Shown one piece after another: positions 46,850 to 58,474 of a stretch of 64,000 nt of DNA (position 1 is its first letter; each line of letters starts with the position of its first letter). The position numbers were made by a program, and so were the translations under genes. A model generated the notes under the pieces. The model ran no database searches. It worked only from the letters and a program-made list of their open reading frames with translations, and had not been told where the DNA came from. The DNA is from Onthophagus taurus (lineage: Eukaryota; Arthropoda; Insecta; Coleoptera; Scarabaeidae), in assembly GCF_036711975.1 (NCBI RefSeq), contig NC_091970.1:4223501-4287500 (forward strand), in the 5' to 3' direction.

Positions 46850-47570
46850 TTTAAATTTTTTGTTGGATTTTTATGGGGTATAAATAAATTAATTTTTATT
46901 CACAACCTCAGCTTGATCCTCAAATCGCTGAGGTCGCTTGCGGGCGAGGCGTTGGGTCTAATATATCAACACGTATACTTAATCTGTGTAATTATAGCGC
47001 CTCGCCCGCATGCGACCTCGGCGGAGTGACGGTAGATGTCTTTTAAAAGAAACTTGCATCTTATCTTTACCAAGATCTATAAAAAACGATTCCGCTTCAA
47101 ATCGCCGAGATCGCTTGCGGGTGAGGCGGTACATTTGATATGTTAACATGATGTCGTCCATCTGGCAAGACTCAAGAGTCTCGCCCGCAAGCGACCTCGG
47201 CGACTTTATATATCATAGTAAAGACTCCAAATCTTTTATAAGATATTGATACAAACCCGAATAGTTTAATCCCCTTTTAGAGATTAAAATTCTTCAAATT
47301 TTTTTGTGCGCAAATGAGATAGGAAAAGTGGATGAAGTTGTTGGATTTTAATGAGGTGTATTAAATCAATTTTTATTCACAACCTCAATTTATTTATAGA
47401 CATTAAATAACTTATTAGTTTCTAAACTAAACATTGCTTATTCTTAGTCTTTTAAATGATGAGATAAACCCTCCATTGAGTTCTACTCTAATATATTATC
47501 ACAAATTCTCTTTACGTTAACTTAATCCACTTTTTATCCTTAATTCTTAAACTCAAATAAGAAAAATAAA
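46850..47570. repeat. intergenic with two CpG-rich foldback units
   Basis: Motif GCTGAGGTCGCTTGCGGGCG at about 46929 is mirrored at about 47003-47027 (GCCTCGCCCGCATGCGACCT). A second pair occurs at about 47101-47130 and 47183-47212. Each pair encloses about 50-60 bp and would form a strong hairpin. The motif stands out by GC content in AT-rich surroundings. Copies also occur at 1458-1590, 4631-4796 and 56950-57230. Confidence 0.65.
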
Positions 47571-48203
47571 TTAATTTTGTTCAGACGGGGGTCGTTCTGG
47601 TGATGGTTGCCTTTGTGAGTTACTTTCTTCGTGTTCATCGCCGTCCTCATCATCATCGCTCCTCCCTTCTCTTTGTCCCAATAAAAAATCAACGATTCGA
47701 TAATCCCTGCCATTTTCTGTGTTAGCAATCCACAAAGGCAACCATTTATTTACCAACAACCATTGAACCGATACCTTACTAATTCTTCCGGTTGAATCGG
47801 AAGTTCCTAAACCTTCAACGGTCCCGCAATGACTATCAATGCCACTTCCACAAGATGACGATAAATGTCGCTCAATTCTTCCAATACCATGCCCGATCAC
47901 ATCTATCCGACCGTAAGCGTTCCCAATTCGGCCATAAGTACTACTACAACTTGGAATATCATTTGAAATTTGTTCCGTAACGTTATTTTCGACTTGTTCT
48001 TGATTTTGTTGTTGCGCTCTGCGCACTTCATCGATACTTTCGTAGATGTTCTCTTCATTGCTGGCAACGGTGGGGTCGTTATTAACGGGTTCATAAAGAT
48101 TCTCGTAATTTTGCGAGGTTCCAATACCCTCTGCGTTACTATTATCATCGCAATTCGCATATCTTCCTGAACACCCCGCGCCGTTGTCAGCAATGAGAAA
48201 GCT
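47571..48203 (-). CDS. kel: in-frame extension after the kelch UGA (putative readthrough ORF2)
   Basis: Directly after the UGA at 48206-48204, the same frame is open for 210 sense codons to a TAA at 47573-47571. The text is protein-like: low-complexity acidic start (NYENLYEPVNNDPTVASNEE, NIYESIDEVRRAQQ), repeated YGRI/GRI motifs, a hydrophobic Trp-rich block (VSVQWLLVNKWLPLWIANTE, then NGRDYRIVDFLLGQ) and an acidic, Pro-rich end. Drosophila kelch is a known case of UGA readthrough producing an ORF1-ORF2 fusion. Here readthrough would give about 819 aa. The extension is much shorter than the fly ORF2. The nucleotide after UGA is A, not the most leaky C. Confidence 0.7.
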   Translation of the reverse strand, partial: SFLIADNGAGCSGRYANCDDNSNAEGIGTSQNYENLYEPVNNDPTVASNEENIYESIDEVRRAQQQNQEQVENNVTEQISNDIPSCSSTYGRIGNAYGRIDVIGHGIGRIERHLSSSCGSGIDSHCGTVEGLGTSDSTGRISKVSVQWLLVNKWLPLWIANTENGRDYRIVDFLLGQREGRSDDDEDGDEHEESNSQRQPSPERPPSEQN

Positions 48204-51091
48204 TCATATCGGTTTATCGATTATTGCGACTCCGGCATAACTTCGACCAATACTCATACAACTCGGAAGCATCGTCCAAGTATCCGCTTTAGGATTGTAA
48301 ACTTCAACAGAAGCTAAATTACATGATCCATCATCGCCACCAACGACATATAAAAGTCCCGCCATCGCAACAACCCCCGCATTTCTCCGGCATAACGCCA
48401 TATCAGTCACCGATGACCATAAATCGGTTTCCGGGTTATAAGCCTCCACAGATTTTCGAACTAAAGGACCATCGTGACCACCGACTGCGTATAAAACACC
48501 ATCTAACACTCCAACTCCTACAAAGAGATAGGTTAAAGGAAAAAATGTAAAAAAAAATTCTAAGTTTGAAATGATACATGAAAATTGAGGTTAGGTCGAG
48601 AATAAAAATAGTTAATTGTGATTACCTGCACCTGAACGACGAGAACTCATATCACAAACGATTTTCCATGTATCCGTTTCCGGGCTGTAACACTCTACGG
48701 AACTTAAACATTGTCTAGAAGTACCATCGTAACCTCCAACCTAAAATTAAATATTTACCTTATACCGTAAATTTCACTTAAGATTCAATATACAAAAATA
48801 TATTTCCATAGAAACCAAGGCGTACCTACTTACTTTGTCTAACATAAAATGGAACATGTCTGAATGCTTCTTATTCTAGATCTAATGTTAGTTCTAGTGA
48901 CAGTGGTAGATAACGCTAGTTAACAGAAGATATCACTATGTTGCATATTTTTATTGAACTAAAACTAGAACTAACACTCCTTTCTCCGTCTTTAGAGACG
49001 CACGGCTAAACCCGAATGTTTCTAGTTCTGGGTTTAGAGTTAGTTCTAGTTTTAATCGTTACTCAGCGCTAGATTGTGGTATATTTTTATTGAACGAAAA
49101 GTAGAACTAACACTAGACCTAGAACCAGAACCATTCGGGTTTAGCCTTGCGTCTCTTAAGACGGAAACTCAGAGTTGTCATGAGGACGTCACCTTTTCCA
49201 AGCAAACTTTTCCTTTGCAAAACTACCTAATGGCTGTACTATTAAGCTATGTTGCATTTTATGTGGGACAGTGCAAGTGCATAATAGTTTCATAACCATG
49301 GTTACTGCATTCATAACAGATTTTACACACAATTTTAAATCCACCAATTTAAGTAAAAAAGTTTAAAAATTAAATATTTACCGCATATAAAAGATTATTA
49401 AGTACACCAACTCCAACACTACTCCTTCTTGTAGACATCGCAGCTATCGAACTCCACTCTTGAGTTCGAATATCAAATTTTTCAGCACTATTCAACCCGG
49501 TAGACCCATCAAACCCACCAACAGCGTAAATACACCCATTTAAAACAGCAACTCCCAAAGTAGACCTTCTAGCTTCCATACTAACACAAGGATTCCATTG
49601 ATCGGTTGATGCGTCGTAAACATCAACAGTATGAACCCTCATTGAGCCATTAAACCCCCCTACAGCATAAACTTTTCCATTTATAACCGCTAAACCCGCT
49701 CGGCAACGCCTCGAAGGCATCTCAGCAACTTGATACCACCTTTCCTCTTTAAAATCGTAACATTCAACACTTCGGATTGCTTTTGGTGCTTGTCCCCCAA
49801 CAACTAAAAGGACTTTTGGTAAACCAACGGGTTGTCGGGGTTTGGTTCGGGGAGTTTTAAAGCTAATTTTGGTGGTGTCGCCCTTTAATAAATGATATTT
49901 GAGCGCCTCAATAATAAAATCTTTACATTTAAGATCAAGCTTTAATAAAGGTTCTACTTCGACGCGTTGTACGAGGTATTCTTGGGACATTAGTGGTAGG
50001 CGGACGTGTTCCATGAGGGCGGATAAATGCTCCTGACGTTTTTTGAGGTCGTGTTGAACCCAAGCGATCACGCATTCAAAGACTTTTTCTTCTGATGGGA
50101 CCGTTAAACGATCGCTGCATATTAATTTTGAGACTTGTTGATGGGAGAGGGTTAAAAATTCTTCGCATTCAACAACTTCCCTAAAATGTAATAAAATAAT
50201 TTTAAAAAAATAAATAATAATTGATTTTGATTCCATACGGAAAATGTAATTCGATGTAGGCTTCTGCATTGTTCAATAAATCTAAACATCCGTGTAAATC
50301 TGCGAAAGCTCGTATTCCTAAACAATTTGTTGGGTGTAATTGAGCTTGTAGGAATTCGCAACAAGCATCTCTTACGTCGGTTAGTTGTAGTAAATTGGCG
50401 GCTGGTAAAAGTACCTAAAAATAAAAAGTGTTTGTAAATAAATTGTAAATATAGATACTAAATATAAATTTAAGACGAAGTTGATAATTGGTGCCAAAAA
50501 AAAAAAACTTGGCAGTGGTGATGTTGCGCTATGTTATATTATATGTACCTGTACATTTTCTTCCGTAACATGCACCTCGGAAGTATAAACATAATCTACC
50601 AGTAACAACAAAGCTTGGGGGTCAATTTCTTGTAAATTAATTCGATCTTGCTTGCTTTCCTCAAAATTTGTAAACATTGCATAAAAATATGGTGAACATG
50701 AGGCTAAAATCATCTTGTGAGCGGGTATCTCAATATCTTCAACCACCAAAGTAACATCACACAATAATAAATCTCTAAAATAAAAGAAACTTAACGATTT
50801 TATTAATTAATTATTTTTAATTACCTTCTCATATGATCCATAACATCAAAAGCTCTTTGAGTATGTTTATTATTTCGATATGGGGGTTTATCTCTTCCGA
50901 TTGTCCTCGGAATATGCTTTTGGGAGCTTTCATCCAAAGAATTTTGACTCGCATATCTTAACAACAAACAACTAGAAAAAAAAATAAACAATTTTAATTA
51001 ATTTTTCATTAAATTAACGTTGTTTAAATCATTTTTATTACCTTCCTTGTCGCTCGATTGGGTTATCACGATCGATGTTGTTTTGTTCCAT
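48204..51091 (-). CDS. kel: Kelch, BTB-BACK-kelch CUL3 adaptor (KLHL2/3 type), primary ORF
   Basis: Exons (minus) 51091-51042, 50971-50825, 50774-50549, 50414-50239, 50180-49382, 48740-48626 and 48517-48204 give 608 aa. BTB ([36 protein letters not shown]), BACK ([19 protein letters not shown]) and six kelch blades, the last ending [14 protein letters not shown] as in KLHL2/KLHL3. It recruits substrates to CUL3 ubiquitin ligase; in Drosophila the homologue acts at ovarian ring canals and binds actin. The stop is UGA, and the same frame then stays open for 210 codons (next entry). Intron 5 (about 640 bp) carries a full 300-bp dispersed repeat. The gene is divergent from the CLIP protease. Confidence 0.93.
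48990..49316. repeat. about 300-bp dispersed repeat with hairpin arms (copy 2) in kelch intron
   Basis: Begins GAGACGCACGGCTAAACCCG and shows the arm pair (AATGTTTCTAGTTCTGGG / CTAGACCTAGAACCAGAACC), a core with CAGCGCTAGATTGTGGTATA, and then the same downstream segment as copy 1 (TCACCTTTTCCAAGCAAAC, CTATTAAGCTATGTTGCATT, ACCATGGTTACTGCATTCAT). An extra arm fragment precedes it at 48870-48980. Confidence 0.7.
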
Positions 51092-51888
51092 TTTTTTTTT
51101 GTGTTGATTGTTTTCGTCGCTTAGCACCTTAACACAACGTTTTTAGCACCGCAATTAAGTTTTATTTTCAGGTTAGAACATGTTTAAACGGGATTTCCGG
51201 TGATTTTTAATCGGAAATGACACCAAACGGTTCCCAAGTCTGTTTTTCAACACGATGACGCCAACGGGACGTACTTCTTAGATTGGAGAGGGAGATTGTT
51301 GATGTTTCCTATTTTTTTTTGCTTTCTCTTTTTATATAACAGCTGTTTTTAAACTTAACACAAAAGTAATGTAAATTAAAATATTTTCATTTTGATACAT
51401 ATTTAGTTTCATTTTAAATTATTTTATAGCGATTTTTAATAATTTCCAATTAAATCAAATCAAGGTCATTTTAAACTGTCAAAACTGTCACTTTTACAAA
51501 ACGTCAAAAAATATAACCTACAAAAAATTTAACCTCATTTATATTAATTAATTGTTAAAAAGTTTCTAGTAAATACTTAATTTAAAACAAACCTTTTTCG
51601 ATTAATTATTATCAATGCGTTAATTTAATTATCTTCTATTATTAATTTTAGTCTTTCTTAGAAATCAAATTTGCGTTAAAATATTGTAAAATCCCTTATT
51701 TAGTAATTTTTATTGGGAATTTTTTAATATCGGAAATGGATTCATTTTAAGTTGTAAATTATCGCCGTATTCTGACGTATCTCACGGCCACAAACCAGTC
51801 TCTCTACATGGTATCCCCAACACAGTAGTATCACTTATCTTGTGGTATTGTAGCAGAGTTCTTCGGGGAGGACGCATTCGGCGATAAG
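51092..51888. promoter_or_regulatory. divergent promoter region of kelch and CLIP protease
   Basis: About 800 bp. The first 230 bp upstream of kelch are GC-richer and look like a 5' UTR. The middle is AT-rich. The last about 130 bp (GCCGTATTCTGACG onward) are GC-richer and probably the protease 5' UTR. No other gene. Confidence 0.4.
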
Positions 51889-53500
51889 ATGTCGACTCGT
51901 TGCGTAGTTTGCAGCGAAAAAATCGCAAATATACTGTTCGTTTTATTAATCATCGGATTTATATCGCTCGCTTCAAGTGAGTATTGAAATATTTGGTTTT
52001 AGGTATAAATCAACTCCGATCAAACTTGACCTGAGCAAGGTCAATGTTAATTTAACCCGTTTTTCTTGAATATTTATAAAAAAACGAGTTATTAATTTAT
52101 TTGAATCTGGATTGTTTGTGTCATTACTTTATTTGTCAACAGATGGCAAAACTTTCAATTTAACCTCACTTTTATTATATCATTATTAAGAAAACCCCAA
52201 AAAACAAGATTAATCTTGTTTATAAATTAAATTAAGATTTTTTTTTTATTTATTAGGTGATGTAGGGGATTTATGTGGTGATAAATTAACGGGAAAATGT
52301 ATTTTGGTAACGGATTGTAAACCAGCCGAGGAAGCTCTGAGGAAAAGAAAACACCACGGTTTAGAAAGATGTGGCTTTAAAGGCGATTTAGAGATAGTTT
52401 GTTGTAACGAACACCGCGATGTTCTCGTTAGACGTCCTGATACGCGAAAAAGCATCATAGGTAAAATTATATTTCATTCATTAATATTTGTATATAAATA
52501 ATTTTTTTTTAGCCTGCAAAGATTTCCAGAACGAAATATCGGTTACGCCGTTTATTTTGGGAGGAATTAATGTATCTTTGGGGGAGTATCCCCACATGGT
52601 AAATGTAAAAGCTTGAATAAAATGATTTAATAAATATTTTAGGCCTCTCTAGGTTACGAAGATGAAACCAAAGATGATTACCTTTATGAATGTGGAGGTG
52701 CTTTAATAAGCGATACCTACGTTTTAACAGCGGCTCATTGTTTAGTTAGACAAGATGGGTATCTTAAAACTTTAATTATCAAAAATTTTAATCTAAATTA
52801 ATTTTGTTTTAGTAAAGTACCAAAAATTGTTCGTTTCGGAACGGTGGATATTTTGGGGGAGGATGATGTTAAACCCCAAGATATCCCAGTTGCGGAGGTT
52901 TTCCCGCACGATGATTATTCATGGCACAAAAGGGTACATGATATTGCTCTTGTGCGTCTTACTAAACCAATCGAGCGAAATGGTTATGTTAAACCGATTT
53001 GTTTGCATATGAAAGATGATGATCCACCCGAATTAATTGTTTGTGGATTTGGGAAAATGGGGAATACAAGTAATTATTTAAAAAATCAATTTTATTAAAT
53101 TAATGAGTCGTTTTTGTAGGAGAAGGCTCTCGATTTCTATTAAAAACTTCGTTAGCTCCCGTAAACATAAATGATTGTAACAATACGGCTCAAACTAGAA
53201 TTGCAGCAAAGCCAGTTTTTGACACACAAATTTGCGCGACATCTAGCGATGACACATCGAGGGATACTTGTGAAGTTAGTTTAAAAATATTCTTTTTAAT
53301 TTCAATTATCGGATTTATTTTTGTAGGGAGATTCAGGTGGGCCAATGTTTATCGAAAGCAAACAAGTTAAAGGAGTGAGTATACCAGCTTCGTTAGTTGG
53401 AATAACATCATATGGGCCATTATGTGGAAGTAAATTCCCTTCGATTTATACTCGCGTTTCAAAATACATCAATTGGATTGAAGAAAAAGTGTGGCCTTAA
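51889..53500 (+). CDS. CLIP-domain serine protease (CLIPC-like, snake/persephone type)
   Basis: Exons 51889-51976, 52257-52460, 52513-52598, 52643-52758, 52813-53069, 53120-53274 and 53327-53500 give 359 aa. Signal peptide or anchor (IANILFVLLIIGFISLASS). A clip domain with six Cys (LCGDKLTGKC, ILVTDC, ERCGF, EIVCC). Linker Cys (ACKDF). Then the trypsin fold: His in LTAAHC, Asp in VHDIALVRL, Ser in CEGDSGGP, with Asp six residues before the Ser, so trypsin-like Arg/Lys specificity. The activation junction reads TPF-ILGG, not Arg/Lys-IVGG. YPHMASLGYE also resembles CLIPC proteases acting upstream of Toll or melanisation. Its activator would need a non-tryptic specificity. Confidence 0.9.
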
Positions 53501-53610
53501 TTTTTTTAAACTGTTTTTTGTATATATTATGCTTAAAGGACACATTACTAAACATTATGACAATCAAAATAATCTTTTATTAATAAGCTATATAACCTAA
53601 AAATTATTTT

Positions 53611-54813
53611 TTAGGCTTCTATTTCGCCTAAATAAACTTGTTTATCACTCGATCCTGATACAAGAACAGGCTCATTCGGATGAAAATCAACGTCATTAAC
53701 ACTACCGTTATGCCCTGGAAGTTTATATAACAGTCTCCTTGTTGAAACGTCCCAAACATAAACAAAACGATCCGCGGATCCCGCCGAAACTTTATTGCTA
53801 TCCGCAGACCAAGAACATCTTAAAAGATTTTTCTCAAAATTGTGTTGGTGACCGGTTAAAACTTTTAAACAACGCTCTTGTGGAGCATAAGGTCTAATAT
53901 CCCATATCCGCAAAGTGTTATCCATCGAATTTGAAAGCAAATAAGACCCATCGGGACTCAAAGAAAGTCCTGTTACAGTATCAGTATGGCCCTTCATTGT
54001 ATATAAAATTTCGTTTTTACGAACATCCCAAACTTTTATATCGTTATCAATTCCTCCAGAAAATATTTGCTCAGCTGTGTCATTAAAAGAAACAGCTGTA
54101 ACCTAATAAATCATTAAATAATTTTAAAAAATCAATAAATAAACTATTTACCTGGTAAGTAGCATTAACTGTTGCAACTGGAATTTTCTTTCGAATATCC
54201 CATAATCGTACGGTAAAATCATCCCCACCAGAAACTAAATATTGGGGACCTCTCCTAGCTCCTTGTACACAATTAACAAAGGTAGTGTGTCCTTTAAACT
54301 TTTTAATTTTTTGAGCTGTCGGTACATCCCACAACCCCAAAGTATAATCGGTGCTTGCTGTGTATATTTGTGAACCATCTGGGGAAAAATGATGTTCCAT
54401 TATTGCCCCGGTATGTCCGGACATCATTGATATATTTTCACATTCACCATATACAGACCATACCACTATAATAAAAAAAATTAAATCAACAACTTTTATA
54501 ATTACATTAACCTCACAAATTTTTCGATCAAATCCCGACGATGCTAAATATTGCCCCTCGGGGTGAAACTCTACGCTAAAAACGTCTCCTTCATGTCCCT
54601 CCAATAACATAATGGGTGAGAATAAATTCGAAGTTCTTTGTACAGACTAAAAAATTGTTTAATATGTAAAAAGTTAGGTTAAGTTTTTTTTTTAATCACC
54701 GTTTGTACTAAAGCCTTATTTTTTGAGTTTGTTACAGCTAATTCATTTCTTGTTTTTTTGCTAGAAGGGACTAAAGCCGATTCTTCGGCTTTTCTTTTCG
54801 TTTCTATCACCAT
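53611..54813 (-). CDS. U5 snRNP 40-kDa WD40 protein (SNRNP40)
   Basis: Exons (minus) 54813-54700, 54646-54517, 54465-54152 and 54102-53611 give 349 aa. Basic N-terminus (MVIETKRKAEESALVPSSKK), then seven WD repeats starting at PIMLLEGHEGDVFSVEFHP and ending PVLVSGSSDKQVYLGEIEA. Blocks SGGIDNDIKVWDVRKN and HNFEKNLLRCSWSADSNKVS identify SNRNP40, a structural subunit of the U5 snRNP and tri-snRNP in the spliceosome. Intron 2 (54466-54516) is 51 nt, in frame and without stops. Retention would insert 17 residues in the first blade, where homologues have none, so splicing is assumed. Confidence 0.96.
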
Positions 54814-54958
54814 TTCGAATCGAAAATAAAAACGCTATTTTTTTAGGTTAAGTTAACAAATCGTCAACAAACGATTTTAGGGTTAGACGTGTAACCGGTT
54901 GCCTATCTTAACATAATTAAATTTGATTTATTTTATTAATTAATTCTTTATTTACAAA

Positions 54959-57900
54959 CTACGCAGTAATATATACAATTGATTCAGGATGTATTCTATT
55001 TAAAGCGGGGTTTTCGATAATATCTTTTAAATTGCCATCCCTGAAATACTGATACATCGAGTTATCAACCCCTGTGCATATTTTTTTAACGGATTCCTTA
55101 AAATTCCAAAATACTATCGATTGATTCCTTGATTTTAAATCGTCAGCTAATGTTTTAATATTCTACAAAACAATTACGTAATAAAAATTAATTAATTAAT
55201 TAAAAAACTTACTTTAGCTACTGTTGCATCTAAATTAGTTACATATTTTCCATCGATAACAACAGTAACGCGTTCATTTTCAGTGATTTTGTCATCATTT
55301 TCTGGGTTACACCGCTTCATAATCGTTTCTCGAATATACTCTGCAGCTGGGAAATGGATTCTTGCCGCCGTTGGGGTTACGATAAAAACATCACCTTCTG
55401 GCATCTTTTCCTTTTCAATGTTGAGTTTAGGTTTCATGCTCGAATGCAAAAGGAAAAGCAAATTGGTAGCGATTCCGATTAAAATGCCATATTCTAATCC
55501 GATTATTAACGATGCCACTAATGTTACGGTGAAAGGGATTAAATCTAACCCTGATTTAAAAAATGAATTGATTTAGCAAAAATAAATTGAGATAAATTGA
55601 TTAATTGATTTAACAAAAAGATTATTTTTCTCTTTGCTTACTTTTGGTTTTCCATAATAAAAAGATTGCTTCATATTCAAACAAATTAATCATAGCGGAG
55701 ATAATAACAGCGGCTAATGTTGCTTTTGGAATATAATAAAAACTGGATGTTAAAAATTGTAGCGCTAAAAGTACAATAATCCCAGTGATTATTCCTCCGC
55801 ATGTCGTTCTAACTCCTGATGAGTTGTTAACTGCAGTTCTTGTAAAAGAACCAGTAACGGGTATGGAGCCGAAAAATGATCCTAAAATGTTACTTATACC
55901 AACAGCAATCATTTCTTGCGTTGCATCAACAGTTTTTCCTTTAGCTAAAACAATATTTAATAAATAAATCTCAATTAAAAATTAAAGCAATCGTACAAAA
56001 AGCTTTTGAGATTGCAACACTCTCCAAAATGCAAACTAACGGTATAAAAGCTAAACTACTTCCATAAATTGAAACAATATCTCCAAAAGAAGATGTGGTT
56101 CCATTATGTTCAATGGTGAATTCCGGGAATTTAAAGTTAGGGAGCCCTTCGGCTAATGTTCCAGTTAATGTAAACGGTTGTTTATCGTTTAACATTAATA
56201 CATAAGCTAATAGGGTTGTTACAACAACAACTAAAGCATTTCTTGCTATTGATAAAACCCAGCTAATTCGCCCGAAAAAGTTCCTTGATCGACTCCAAAT
56301 TGGGTTATATTTTAGTCCACCAAATCGTTTTAATTCCTAAAAATAAAAACAAAATAAATAAAAAAAAATTGAGATGATAATGATTTTAAAATTTACTTTC
56401 ATTAAAAGTAATATCACCAAACAAACAACACCTAAAACGGCGTCCCAAAGTAACGTATCTCCAATAGATTCGAAAATAATTTTCCATGCATCAATAAAAT
56501 CGTTCGCTTTCCGTTTAATTCCTAATAACGACGGAATTTGCGTGCTTCCTATTTGTACCGATGCGGCGGATGTAAATCCAGCTATTACCGGGTAAGAAAA
56601 AAATCTTACTAAAAATCCTACAACGAAAAAAAATTACATTTACAATTTAAATTATTAAAGTGTGTTTTGGTTTACCTAGGTTTAATAAACCCAATAGAAA
56701 AACGATACAACCAGTTAAAAATGTCATTAAAATTGCTCCCGGGGCGCCTAAAATTTCTACGTGGGGTTGTATCATCGCTGCCATAATCGCGGTTGGACCG
56801 ATGTTGACGTCTTTGCAGCTACCCAAGATTGCGTAAACAAAACAACCCATAAAACCTGAGTATAAACCATATTGAGGTTCAAGACCTGCAAAAACAATTT
56901 TAGTAAGTAAGTGAATTAGATATTGCTCGGATGTAATGTAATGTGTATAAGCCGAGGTCGCTTGATAAGTTTCACCATCATATATTAATAGTTGGTGTGA
57001 TAGCTTAAAAATGTTGTGCATATCTCAAACGTAATGTTAACGTGTTATTAGCCGAAGTCGCTTGCGGCCGAGGCATAACAATTTTGAAACAAAAGGATAT
57101 ATCTCAATGCTGAGGTCGCTTCGTGGGAGAGGCATTTCAACTACGCAATTTAAAGATTTCGCCTCTTAAAAATATCGTATATACCTCAGACGTAATGTTA
57201 ACATGTTATAAACCGAGGTGATGTCTGCGATGGTTCTGATATTTCATGAAGGCAAGCGACGAAATAGTCCTCAAGGTTACAATTTTATAAAAACATTATT
57301 CCCAATAAAATATTTAATAAATTATTAATTTTTATTCAATAATTTTAATAAACACTTAATATAAAAGATTAAGAAATATGATTGAGATTAAACTCTAAAT
57401 TGCCAATTGAATTAATGATTGAAATCTTTATTAGATGTTTCAATCAGTTTATCTTTAAACGTGTTTTTAAAATTTTAAGATAAAAGCATTCACAAATATT
57501 TTCATTTATAGATATCATCACAAAATAGATTTTAACTCCTCACTTCATTATTCATTCAGCAAATATTTATTATTTATGCTACTACATAAATAACGATTTT
57601 TTAAAACTTTCTTCCTCATATTTTTTTTATGTTGTCATAAAATGTGCTTTCCAAATACTTTTAGCGTTACCCAACAAAAACATGATTTTATATTATTTGT
57701 TTTTTTAATACCTGCAACTATAGCGTAAGCTATTCCTTGTGGAACTTCGGTCAAACCAACGCTGATTCCCGCTAAAGTATCTTGCAAAAACTTAATAATA
57801 CTGTAGTTAGGTAACCATGTTAATATCGGAAGTCGTTTTTTAACCAATTTGGTGCAGTTTATCCGTTTAGCTCCTAAAAGGATCGAGGCCTTCTCTGTAA

Positions 57901-58474
57901 ATGGACAACAAAAACTATTTAGTCGATAAGAATATTAAATAAAATTGTTTTTGGGTTACTCAAATGAAAAATATTTATTTTTTTATTTAACAGCTACTTG
58001 TTACTATTTTCTACGATTTTCTTTATCCTTGAAAAATTAGTTATGTGACATCGAAGTTATGCAATGTATTAATTGATAAAAAATGTTTATAACAAGAGAT
58101 AATTTCATTTTAGTCAGCAAAATAAAAACATTAAGTATTTAGTGACGTAATAATATGTTTTTGTGTTCTTTGTGTTGTGGCTGAGAACTTATTAAAAAAA
58201 AGTTTCAAGGTTCTCGGGGATTCCAGGCTTTTTTTTTTCAAGATTGTTTATTTATGCTAATAATGTGGTAAAAAAAACCCTTTAATTCTTTTTATTCTCG
58301 GAAAGATTTTTAGCGTTATCTAACAACATAATAAATTAATCAAAGAATTTCTATTATTAAAAATAAATAATAAATAAATCAATACAAATTATTTATTACT
58401 TATTATTTTTTAATTTATTATATTTATTAAAAATTAAATTAAAGCTTACGATCGGTTAAATGCTCTTCAGACAT
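54959..58474 (-). CDS. SLC26 sulfate/anion transporter, SLC26A11-like
   Basis: Exons (minus) 58474-58450, 57894-57712, 56885-56676, 56617-56397, 56336-55997, 55944-55642, 55550-55213 and 55162-54959 give 607 aa. SulP signature in TLAGISVGLTEVPQGIAYAI. Further marks are NIGPTAIMAAMIQ, FTSAASVQIGSTQIP, ESVAISKAF with KGKTVDATQEM, GSFTRTAVNNSSG and KRLDLIPFTVTL, all typical of SLC26A11. A C-terminal STAS domain (VVIDGKYVTNLDATVAK) is present but short. It should exchange sulfate or other anions at lysosomal or plasma membranes. The first coding exon is only 25 nt. Intron 2 (826 bp) contains CpG-rich foldback motifs. Confidence 0.93.
56940..57240. repeat. CpG-rich foldback motifs in SLC26 intron 2
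   Basis: GCCGAGGTCGCTTG near 56951, GCCGAAGTCGCTTGCGGCCG near 57049, GCTGAGGTCGCTTCG near 57111 and CCGAGGTGATGTC near 57216. All have the same orientation, with diverged inverted partners. Same family as at 46.9-47.2 kb. Non-coding. Confidence 0.55.

Noticed and set aside
48204-48509. Intron removing the kelch UGA
   Set aside because: No plausible donor lies just before the UGA, and the ORF1 C-terminus aligns to its natural end in KLHL2/3; readthrough is the simpler reading.
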